Origin: Azospirillum isscasi
GTDB lineage: Bacteria > Pseudomonadota > Alphaproteobacteria > Azospirillales > Azospirillaceae
Assembly: GCF_030849505.1 (NCBI RefSeq)
Contig: NZ_JAUJFI010000004.1
Location: forward strand, 1 to 64,000
Reading direction: 5' to 3'
Length of the DNA: 64,000 nt
Part shown: in pieces, positions 55,614 through 64,000 of the stretch
Position numbering within the stretch: the stretch's first letter is position 1
Layout of the letters: every line of letters begins with the position of its first letter
The notes under the pieces: model-generated
Told to the model about the DNA's origin: nothing
The model's input: the letters and a program-made list of their open reading frames with translations, nothing else
Database searches by the model: none
Program-made: the position numbers and the translations under genes

Positions 55614-56057
55614 TCAGCCCCCGCCGCCGCCCGCGGTGCCGCTTCCGCTGCCGGACGGGGGACCGCTCCGGGGCATCGGACCGGACGAACCGGACATGCC
55701 GCGGCCCGGCGGGACGTTGGTGCCGACGCCCTCGCCGCGGACCAGCGCGCGGGCCTCGCGCAGGTGGGCCACGCAGCCGTCCGGGTCGCCCTTGCCGGCG
55801 GCGGACCGGGCCTCGCCCAGCAGGCCGCGCAGCCGGTCCTTCTGCTCCCCGGTCAGGGCGGTGTTGTTGCGCCCCCCGGCCATCGCCTTGTCGCCCAGAA
55901 ACAGGTCGGAGAAGCGGGACACCTCGTCGCGGCAGGCGGTCAGCCGCTCCTGTTTCGGGACCGTGCCGTCCGGACCCTGCGCCTGTGCGGGAAGGGCCAT
56001 CAAAGCCAGCAGCGCCGCCGCCGGAATCACGCGCCTGTTCATCACGCGCCTGTTCAT
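55614..56057 (-). CDS. Hypothetical secreted protein
   Basis: Exported protein of 147 residues. It starts MNRRVMNRRVIPAAALLALMALPAQAQ: a signal peptide with the first five codons duplicated by a 15-bp tandem repeat, so a second ATG exists. The mature part has two Cys (TACRDEV, DGCVAHL) that could form a disulfide and a helical centre, then a Gly/Ser/Pro-rich tail. I recognise no family. GAGGAGG lies 8 bases before the first ATG. Confidence 0.75.
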   Translation of the reverse strand: MNRRVMNRRVIPAAALLALMALPAQAQGPDGTVPKQERLTACRDEVSRFSDLFLGDKAMAGGRNNTALTGEQKDRLRGLLGEARSAAGKGDPDGCVAHLREARALVRGEGVGTNVPPGRGMSGSSGPMPRSGPPSGSGSGTAGGGGG

Positions 56058-56144
56058 GACCGGGCCTCCTCTTCCGAACCGTCACCTCCGCCGATGCGTC
56101 AGCGATGAAACAGGACGCGGCGGATGCGGGTTCCGCCAAAGAAA

Positions 56145-56170
56145 AAGGGCTCCGCCGTGGCGGAGCCCTT
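56145..56170 (-). terminator. Terminator after grxD
   Basis: Perfect 12-bp stem AAGGGCTCCGCC / GGCGGAGCCCTT with a 2-base apparent loop (a 10-bp stem with a longer loop in practice). On the minus strand it is followed by TTTCTTTGG. It lies 27 bases after the grxD stop. Confidence 0.85.
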
Positions 56171-56196
56171 CCGATGCCTTCGGCGGGGATGGCGGA

Positions 56197-56538
56197 TCAG
56201 GCGTTGGCGCCCGTCGCGATGCCCTTGTCGGCCAGCAGGGTCTGGAGTTCGCCCGACTCGTACATCTCGCGCACGATGTCGCAGCCGCCGACCAACTCGC
56301 CCTTGACGTAGAGCTGCGGGAAGGTCGGCCAGTTCGAATAGTCCTTCAGCCCCTGGCGCAGGCCCGGGTCCTCCAGGATGTTCACGCCCTTGAACTTCAC
56401 GCCGACGGTGCCGAGCACCTGGACGACGGCGGCGGAGAAGCCGCACTGCGGGAAGACGGGGGTGCCCTTCATGTACAGCACGACATCGTTGCCCTTGATG
56501 TCCTGCTCGATCCGATCCTTGACGTTCTGGTCAACCAT
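56197..56538 (-). CDS. grxD: Monothiol glutaredoxin Grx4/GrxD
   Basis: Iron-sulfur cluster carrier and iron-regulation partner of BolA. The 113-residue protein has the CGFS active site with Cys32 (FPQCGFSAAVVQVL), the glutathione-binding WPTFPQLYVKG segment and GGCDIVREMYESGEL. The ATG gives MVDQNVKDRIEQD. It is 65 bases downstream of bolA on the same strand; BolA and Grx4 form a [2Fe-2S]-bridged heterodimer, so the linkage is functional. Confidence 0.97.
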   Translation of the reverse strand: MVDQNVKDRIEQDIKGNDVVLYMKGTPVFPQCGFSAAVVQVLGTVGVKFKGVNILEDPGLRQGLKDYSNWPTFPQLYVKGELVGGCDIVREMYESGELQTLLADKGIATGANA

Positions 56539-56603
56539 GTCTCTCGACCTTCTTCCGATGTAGTCGTGTCTTGGCTCAATCGCGTCTTGGCTTGGCTGCC
56601 GTC

Positions 56604-56843
56604 TCACGCGCCTTCCGGCACGGCGGTCGTCAGGGCCAGCGCGTGCAGTTCGCCGCCCATCTTACCCTGAAGCGCGGCGTAGACCATCTGGTGCTGCTGC
56701 ACGCGGGACTTGCCCTTGAAGGCCGCCGACGTGACCAGCGCGGCGTAGTGGTCGCCGTCGCCGCGCAGGTCGGCGATCTCCACCGTCGCGTCCGGAATGC
56801 CTTCCCTGATCAGCTTTTCGATCACCGCGGCTTCCATCGCCAT
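56604..56843 (-). CDS. bolA: BolA family protein
   Basis: Small protein of 79 residues that binds [2Fe-2S] clusters with monothiol glutaredoxins. MAMEAAVIEKLIREGIPDATVEIADLRGDGDHYAALVTS and FKGKSRVQQHQMVYAALQGKMGGELHALAL match BolA/IbaG-like proteins. Among three nearby in-frame ATGs I chose the one giving the family N-terminus; the others shift it by 2-3 residues. purL-bolA-grxD is a common alphaproteobacterial order. Confidence 0.95.
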   Translation of the reverse strand: MAMEAAVIEKLIREGIPDATVEIADLRGDGDHYAALVTSAAFKGKSRVQQHQMVYAALQGKMGGELHALALTTAVPEGA

Positions 56844-56964
56844 GGCCGTCATCCCGTTCCGTCTCACCATGCCCGTACGGGCCTCGCCGGTATAATTAGG
56901 CCGGGAGGCAAGGTTTGTCATCGGAGAAGCGACGACATTCCGCGGTGCGGAGCGTTGGCAGTGC

Positions 56965-57028
56965 TTGCTCCCCTCCCTGACCCTTCCCCCGCTGTTGCAG
57001 GGGAGGGAAGCGGGAAGGGTGGGGGCAA
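56965..57028. repeat. GC-rich palindromic intergenic element, copy 4 (short form)
   Basis: Outer arms TTGCTCCCCTCCCTGACCCT and AAGGGTGGGGGCAAG pair, with CCCCCGCTGTTGCAGGGG at the centre. It lacks most of the inner hairpin of copy 2. It lies between purL and bolA, next to the purL terminator, so it may insulate the two parts of the operon. Confidence 0.7.
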
Positions 57029-57048
57029 GGGCGTGGGCACAAACAAAA

Positions 57049-57079
57049 AGGCCGGGCGACGTGTCCGCCGCCCGGCCTT
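57049..57079 (-). terminator. Terminator after purL
   Basis: Perfect 11-bp stem AAGGCCGGGCG / CGCCCGGCCTT with a 9-base loop. On the minus strand it is followed by TTTGTTTG. It lies 22 bases after the purL stop. Confidence 0.88.
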
Positions 57080-57100
57080 CCGTTCCTCAACCGCGTCCGA

Positions 57101-59313
<2,213 letters not shown>

Positions 59314-59317
<4 letters not shown>

Positions 59318-60018
59318 GACAGGGCCTCCACCAGACCGTCGAACATGGGCTTGCCGTCGGTGTTGCCGTGGAAGGCGGACACCGCGTCCTCGGGGTGCGG
59401 CATCAGGCCGAGCACGGTGCGCTTGGCGTTGAAGATGCCGGCGATGCTGTCCAGCGAACCGTTCGGGTTCCAGTCGTTCGGGTTCCAGCGCGGGTCGGCG
59501 CTGCCCTCGTCGCTGACGTAGCGGAAGGCCACCTGCCCCTCGCCGTCCAGACGCTTCACCGTCTCCGCGTCGGTCCAGTAGTTGCCGTCGCCGTGCGCCA
59601 CGGGATAGCGGACGATCTGGCCCTTGCGGTACTTGGCGGTGAAGGGGCTGTCCGTGTTCTCCACCCGCAGGTGCACGGTGCGGCAGATGAACTTCAGCTT
59701 GGCGTTGCGCATCAGCGCGCCGGGCAGCAGCCCCGCCTCGGTGATGATCTGGAAGCCGTTGCAGATGCCGAGCACCCGCACGCCCTGATCGGCCCGCGCC
59801 TTGACCTCGCGCATGATCGGCGAGTGCGCCGCCATGGCGCCGGAGCGCAGATAGTCGCCATAGGAGAAGCCGCCCGGGACGAGGATCAGATCGACCTTGG
59901 GCAGTTCGGTGTCGCGGTGCCAGACCAGATGCGGCTTGGTTCCGCTGGCGGCCTCCAGCGCGGCGACGGCGTCGCGTTCGCGGTTGGAGCCGGGGAAAAC
60001 GATGACGGCGGCCTTCAT
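59314..60018 (-). CDS. purQ: Phosphoribosylformylglycinamidine synthase subunit PurQ
   Basis: Class I glutaminase subunit supplying ammonia to PurL. The 234-residue protein has [16 protein letters not shown], the nucleophile elbow [24 protein letters not shown] with the catalytic Cys, and a His-Glu pair in GLMPHPEDA. Near residue 190 a small duplication gives [12 protein letters not shown], from a tandem 12-bp repeat. The ATG gives [12 protein letters not shown]; the extra upstream frame is not conserved. Translation is coupled to purL. Confidence 0.97.
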
Positions 60019-60128
60019 GGGGCTTGGAAAATCCGGCGTCGTGGGGGGAACGGTTCGAGGCCGGACACTAAAGGTCCGGCCCCGGCAAAGCAAGGGCAAG
60101 CGCCCCCCAATTCTCCCTTATCGGCCCC

Positions 60129-61358
60129 TCAGCGGAACGCCGGGGCGTCCCCTTCCGGGTAGGCGCTGATCTGGTGCAGCGCGAGGTCGGCCCCGCGGTG
60201 CTCCTCCTCCGCGTCGAGGCGGATGCCCACGGTCTTCTTCAGCAGGCCGTAGACCAGCAGGCCCGCCAGGAGGCCGAAGCCCGCCCCGCCCAGCGTCCCC
60301 ACGATCTGCGCCGGCAGCGACACGCCGCCCATGCCGCCCAGGGCCTCCTGCCCGAAGACGCCGGCCAGGATGCCGCCGGTCAGGCCGCACAGCCCGTGCA
60401 GCGGCCAGACGCCCAGCACGTCGTCGATCTTCCAATTGATCTGGCACTTGTTGAAGGCCCAGACGAACAGCAGCCCGGCGAACCCGCCGGTGACCAGGGC
60501 GCCCAGCGGGTGCATCACGTCCGACCCGGCGCAGACCGCGACCAGCCCGGCCAGCGCGCCGTTGTGCACGAAGCCCGGATCGTTGCGGCTGATGACCAGC
60601 GAGGCGACGATGCCGCCGACCATCGCCATCAGCGAATTGATGGCGACCAGCCCGGACACGCCCTCCAGCGTCTGCGCGCTCATCACGTTGAAGCCGAACC
60701 AGCCCACGGCCAGCACCCAGGCCCCCAGCGCCAGGAAGGGGATGTTCGACGGCGGAATGGCGACCAGCGACCCGTCGCGGCGGTAGCGCCCGCGCCGGTT
60801 GCCCAGCATCAGCACGGCGCCCAGCGCCACCCAGCCGCCGAAGGCGTGCACCACGACGGACCCCGCGAAATCGTGGAAGGGCTGGCCGAAGCTGGCCGTC
60901 ATCCACTCCTGGAGGCCGAGCCGCGTGCCCCACACCGTGCCTTCCAGCGCCGGGTAGAAGAACGCGATCAGCAGCAGCGTGGCGCAGGCCTGCGGCCAGA
61001 ACCGCGCCCGCTCCGCGATGCCGCCCGACACGATGGCGGGGACGGCGGCGGCGAAGGTTGCCAGGAAGAAGAACTTCACGAGGTCGTAGCCGTAGGCCGC
61101 GAAGCCCGCGGCGCCCTTGCCGACCAGCGTGTGCGCGTCGGCGAAGAAGTCCACGCCGTAGGCCACCGCGTAGCCGACGAAGAAGTAGGCGATGGTGGAC
61201 ATGGCAAAGTCCGACAGGATCTTCACCAGCGCGTTCACCTGGTTTTTCTCGCGGACGGTTCCGGCCTCCAGCAGAGCGAAGCCGCAATGCATGGCGAGCA
61301 CCATCACGGCGCCGATGAGGATGAAAAGAACGTCTCCGCCGGTCTTCGCTGCACCCAT
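60129..61358 (-). CDS. amt: Ammonium transporter of the Amt family
   Basis: Inner-membrane trimeric channel for ammonium, 409 residues with eleven membrane helices. Core markers are HCGFALLEAGTVREKN, SGGIAERARF, HDFAGSVVVHAFGG (first pore His), GWFGFNVMSAQ and GLVAVCAGSDVMHPLGAL (second pore region). In place of a GlnK-linked amtB this copy stands alone, so it may be one of several Amt proteins. The start is an ATG with a weak ribosome-binding site. No convincing RpoN site was found upstream. Confidence 0.93.
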   Translation of the reverse strand: MGAAKTGGDVLFILIGAVMVLAMHCGFALLEAGTVREKNQVNALVKILSDFAMSTIAYFFVGYAVAYGVDFFADAHTLVGKGAAGFAAYGYDLVKFFFLATFAAAVPAIVSGGIAERARFWPQACATLLLIAFFYPALEGTVWGTRLGLQEWMTASFGQPFHDFAGSVVVHAFGGWVALGAVLMLGNRRGRYRRDGSLVAIPPSNIPFLALGAWVLAVGWFGFNVMSAQTLEGVSGLVAINSLMAMVGGIVASLVISRNDPGFVHNGALAGLVAVCAGSDVMHPLGALVTGGFAGLLFVWAFNKCQINWKIDDVLGVWPLHGLCGLTGGILAGVFGQEALGGMGGVSLPAQIVGTLGGAGFGLLAGLLVYGLLKKTVGIRLDAEEEHRGADLALHQISAYPEGDAPAFR

Positions 61359-61541
61359 TTTGCACAAACCTTCAGCATATGCCTAAAAATCGGTCATATT
61401 GATAAAGGTTTGGGCAGATTTATGCAAGCTTTGAATCGCTCCTTTCGCGAGCATCCGCTCCGGCGATGGCGCAAAAGGAAGGCAAAGCGCGTCCGTGGCG
61501 TCCGAAGGCGCTGCAAGCGGTGTGCCGCGGGGTGCGGGGGA

Positions 61542-62450
61542 TCAGGGGGGAGGCGGATCGCCGCCGGGCGCGGCCTCCGCGGCCTGCGCGGTCAGCCAGT
61601 CGCGGAACTGCGGCGTCTCGGTGTGGCCGCGCTGGCGGCTCTCCAGCAGGTAATAATGGCCGGACACCACGCCATTGCCGTCCAGGGGCGTCGTCAGCCG
61701 CCCGGTCTCCAGCGGGCGTTCCACGAACAGGCGGGGCACGATGGCGACGCCCAGCCCATCCTCCGCCGCCTGGATGGCGAAATAGGTGTGGTCCACCTCC
61801 ATCCGGCTGCGGAAAGCATCCAGCTCCAGCCCGTGGGCCGTGCTCCAGGCCGGCAGCAGGTCGGCGCGGGCGCGGATGGTGATGACCGTCCGGCGGGTCA
61901 GGTCGGCGGGGGTGCGCAGCGTGTCCAGACCTGGCAGGGACGGGCTGCACACCGGCACGCAGCGCTCCGGCATCAGGGGCAGCGGCTTCAGCCCGGCGAA
62001 ATGGGCAGGGTCGCGGCGGATGGCGTAGTCGAAGGGCCGGCTGGTGTCGATCGGGCCGGGAGCGGTGGACAGCGACACCTCCAGCTCCGGAAAGCGCCGC
62101 TGGAACAGGGGCAGGCGCGGCAGCAGCCAGTGCATGGCGAAGGTCGGGATGCAGTCCACCCGCAGGGTCCGCCGCCCGCCGCCGTCCAGGAGCGTGTCGG
62201 TCGCCTGCTGGATCTCGGTGAACAGGTCGGCGATGCGGGTGAAATAGCGCGCGCCGGCCTCGGTCAGCCGGACCTGCCGCTGGCTGCGGTCGAACAGGGG
62301 GATGCCGAGGAACAGCTCCAGGCCGCGGATCTGGCGGCTGACCGCGCCGGGGGTGACGTTCAGCTCCTCCGCGGCGAGGCGGAAGCTGGAATGGCGGGCG
62401 GCGGCGACGAAGGCGCGCAGGGCGTTCAGCGGCGGGAAGCGGGAGGGCAT
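61542..62450 (-). CDS. LysR family transcriptional regulator (GcvA-like)
   Basis: Regulator of 302 residues. The HTH PLNALRAFVAAARHSSFRLAAEELNVTPGAVSRQIRGLELFLGIPLFDR is typical of the GcvA group, and the C-terminal effector domain has LRVDCIPTFAMHWLLPRLPLFQRRFPELEV and FAIQAAEDGLGVAIVPRLFVE. It is divergent from an MFS permease, the usual arrangement when a LysR protein controls its neighbour. The ligand is unknown. Confidence 0.92.
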   Translation of the reverse strand: MPSRFPPLNALRAFVAAARHSSFRLAAEELNVTPGAVSRQIRGLELFLGIPLFDRSQRQVRLTEAGARYFTRIADLFTEIQQATDTLLDGGGRRTLRVDCIPTFAMHWLLPRLPLFQRRFPELEVSLSTAPGPIDTSRPFDYAIRRDPAHFAGLKPLPLMPERCVPVCSPSLPGLDTLRTPADLTRRTVITIRARADLLPAWSTAHGLELDAFRSRMEVDHTYFAIQAAEDGLGVAIVPRLFVERPLETGRLTTPLDGNGVVSGHYYLLESRQRGHTETPQFRDWLTAQAAEAAPGGDPPPP

Positions 62451-62553
62451 CCGTTGAGTTTTTCTCACCGGTCGGCGGAAGACAAGTCGTTTGTCGGTTT
62501 CCTACCGGCTGGCTAGGGTGCGCCCGTTCCTTCCGTCGCTCCTTCGGTCCGTC

Positions 62554-63729
62554 ATGTCGCACATCACCCGCAGGCTGGTCTGGTTCCTCGGCGTCTCGCA
62601 GCTTCTGTGCTGGGGGATTTCCTATTACCTGATCGCGATCTTCGGAAACCCCATGGCCGCCGACCTGGGCTTGAGCCTGCCGGTGGCCTTCGGCGGCTTC
62701 ACGGCGGCGCTGCTGGTGATGGGGGTGGTGTCGGGCAGCGTCGGGCGGGCCATCGACCGCTGGGGCGGACGCCCGGTGATGGTCGCGGGCTCGCTTCTGA
62801 CGGCGGTGGGGTGCCTGGGGCTGGCGGCCTCCACGGGGCTGGTGAGCTACTACGCCTCCTGGCTGGTGCTGGGGCTGGCCATGCGGGCGAGCCTGTACGA
62901 GGCGGCCTTCGCCGCCCTGGCCCGGCTGGGCGGGCCGCAGGCGCGGCGGCCCATTTCGCAGATCACCCTGCTGGGCGGGCTGGCCTCCACGGTGCTGTGG
63001 CCGGTGGGGCAGGCGATGGCCGACGCCTGGGGCTGGCGCGGCGCCCTGGTCGCCTACGCCGTCATCGCGCTTCTGACCGTCCCGCTGCACGCCGCCATTC
63101 CCTCCGACCGCTATGTGCGGGAGGCGGGACCGGCGGGGGGCACGCCGTCCGGGGCGGGAGACCCGCGGCGGCGGAGCTGGGTCGCGCCGCTGTTCTACAT
63201 GGTGATGACGACGGCGGTGGGGGTGCTGACCTCGGCGATGTCGGCGCACATGATCGGCATCCTGGTCGGGCTGGGGGCGGCGCCCGCGGCGGCGGTGTGG
63301 ATCTCCACGGTCCGCGGCGTCGGCCAGTCCTCGGCCCGGCTGTGCGAGGTGCTGTCGGGCGCCCGCCTGCACCCCACGGCCCTGGCCCTGCTCGCCTGCG
63401 GCCTGCTGCTGCCCGGCTTCCTGATCGGGCTGTGGAGCGGCGAGGTGCTGGCCGCGGGGGTTGCCTTTTCCCTGCTGTTCGGGGCCGGCGCCGGGCTGGC
63501 GACCATCGTGCGCGGCACGCTGCCGCTGGTGCTGTTCGACCCGCTGAGCTATGGCCGGACGGTCGGGCGGCTGCTGGTGCCGAGCTTCTACGCCGCCGCC
63601 CTGGCGCCCATGGGCTATGCGGTGATCATCGAGCGGGCGGGGGAGACGGCGGCGCTGCTGCTGTCCGCGGTGCTTGCGGTCGTGGCGGTGGCGGCGGCGG
63701 GCGTGCTGTGGGCGTCCTGCCGCCGTTGA
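62554..63729 (+). CDS. Major facilitator superfamily transporter
   Basis: Membrane permease of 391 residues with about twelve hydrophobic segments. MSHITRRLVWFLGVSQLLCWGISYYLIAIFGNPMAAD begins it, and GRAIDRWGGRPVMVAGS is the loop 2-3 signature. A charged loop near residue 190 separates the halves. The substrate is unknown; control by the divergent LysR gene is likely. The ATG chosen starts at the first membrane helix; an upstream ATG adds 21 non-membrane residues. Confidence 0.88.
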   Translation: MSHITRRLVWFLGVSQLLCWGISYYLIAIFGNPMAADLGLSLPVAFGGFTAALLVMGVVSGSVGRAIDRWGGRPVMVAGSLLTAVGCLGLAASTGLVSYYASWLVLGLAMRASLYEAAFAALARLGGPQARRPISQITLLGGLASTVLWPVGQAMADAWGWRGALVAYAVIALLTVPLHAAIPSDRYVREAGPAGGTPSGAGDPRRRSWVAPLFYMVMTTAVGVLTSAMSAHMIGILVGLGAAPAAAVWISTVRGVGQSSARLCEVLSGARLHPTALALLACGLLLPGFLIGLWSGEVLAAGVAFSLLFGAGAGLATIVRGTLPLVLFDPLSYGRTVGRLLVPSFYAAALAPMGYAVIIERAGETAALLLSAVLAVVAVAAAGVLWASCRR

Positions 63730-63748
63730 GCGGTCAAACCGCCGCCGT

Positions 63749-64000
63749 TCAGCCGCCGCCGTTCAGCCGCTTGGTCCAGTCCTCTACCCCGCCCTGCATC
63801 AGCCGGCGTTCCGCCAGGGTGCGCCAGCTCTGGGCCAGCACGGGCAGGGCGGCCATCTCCGCCAGAGCCTCGCGGTTCAGCGTGTCCACATAGAGGACGT
63901 GCAGCAGACGGGCGAGCGGCCATTGCGGGTAAGGGCGCTCCACCAGCGCCAGCCGGTCGCCGGGGCCGATCGCGCCCGGCTCCGGCACGCGATAGTACCA
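63749..64000 (-). CDS. MOSC domain protein (C-terminal part)
   Basis: The last 83 residues of a gene that begins beyond the window. It continues through the edge in frame (WYYRVPEPGAIGPGDRLALVERPYPQWPLARLLHVLY ... WRTLAERRLMQ) and matches the end of YiiM-like MOSC proteins, which are thought to handle sulfur or molybdenum cofactor transfer. The catalytic Cys domain is outside the window. A GTG at 63988 could look like a start but the reading frame clearly extends further. Confidence 0.7.
   Translation of the reverse strand, partial: WYYRVPEPGAIGPGDRLALVERPYPQWPLARLLHVLYVDTLNREALAEMAALPVLAQSWRTLAERRLMQGGVEDWTKRLNGGG

Noticed and set aside
61359-61460. Possible RpoN (-24/-12) promoter upstream of the amt gene
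   Set aside because: GGCAT and TTGCA-like words occur but never with the required spacing. A search with a weight matrix would be decisive.

Overview
The window is GC-rich alphaproteobacterial chromosome. Several genes point to the genus Azospirillum, close to A. brasilense. The clearest marker is an indole-3-pyruvate/phenylpyruvate decarboxylase (ipdC, minus strand, ends at 36441) that matches the A. brasilense enzyme along its length as I remember it. It lies beside the ElbB-like gene (iaaC) and close to gltX and cysS, the neighbourhood I recall for ipdC in A. brasilense. A CO-protection gene for nitrogen fixation (cowN) and an ammonium transporter fit a diazotroph. No rRNA operon, prophage, transposase or CRISPR array was seen.

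Layout. 1-13.7 kb is mostly one minus-strand housekeeping block: rplU-rpmA, obgE-proB-HAD phosphatase, then proA-nadD-rsfS-rlmH-gpmI-envC-ctpA and the start of a polysaccharide deacetylase. A plus-strand diheme cytochrome c and a TSUP permease sit between proB and proA. At 13.7-13.9 kb there is a tRNA-Ser(CGA). 13.9-22.0 kb holds a branched-chain amino-acid-type ABC importer split in two: livFGM, then a degenerate GGDEF/EAL-like protein and queC, then livH and livK. 22-36 kb is accessory: an EpmC-like metalloprotein, a chemoreceptor, two membrane glycosyltransferases in an overlapping pair, a serine hydrolase, an FAD-Rieske oxidoreductase, nadE and a proteasome-like Ntn hydrolase. 35.7-43.9 kb is the auxin locus with its neighbours. 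44-46.3 kb is a CHASE-type histidine kinase with a stand-alone receiver. 46.6-52.4 kb runs cimA, trmJ, rcoM, a 70-residue unknown, cowN, rpsD and a parDE pair. 52.6-64 kb holds an ene-reductase with a divergent TetR regulator, rarD, the purQ-purL-bolA-grxD block, amtB, a LysR regulator, an MFS permease and the end of a MOSC protein.

The most interesting region is 49.4-50.9 kb. It encodes a PAS-LytTR protein with the features of the CO sensor RcoM, a small unknown protein, and CowN, which lets nitrogen fixation continue in the presence of CO. Three CCGTTC boxes spaced exactly 20 bp apart lie just before cowN, as expected for a LytTR operator. Other unusual items are a 15-bp tandem array that supplies the -35 box of the rpsD promoter, two large palindromic intergenic elements (19.7-19.9 kb and 48.3-48.5 kb), four copies of a GC-rich palindrome family, and an ipdC promoter inverted repeat with one arm mismatch.

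Many gene pairs overlap by the 4-base ATGA or GTGA arrangement (livM/livG, the glycosyltransferase pair, proB/HAD, nadD/rsfS, purQ/purL), which marks tightly coupled operons. Identifications rest on motif recognition by eye. No database search was run.
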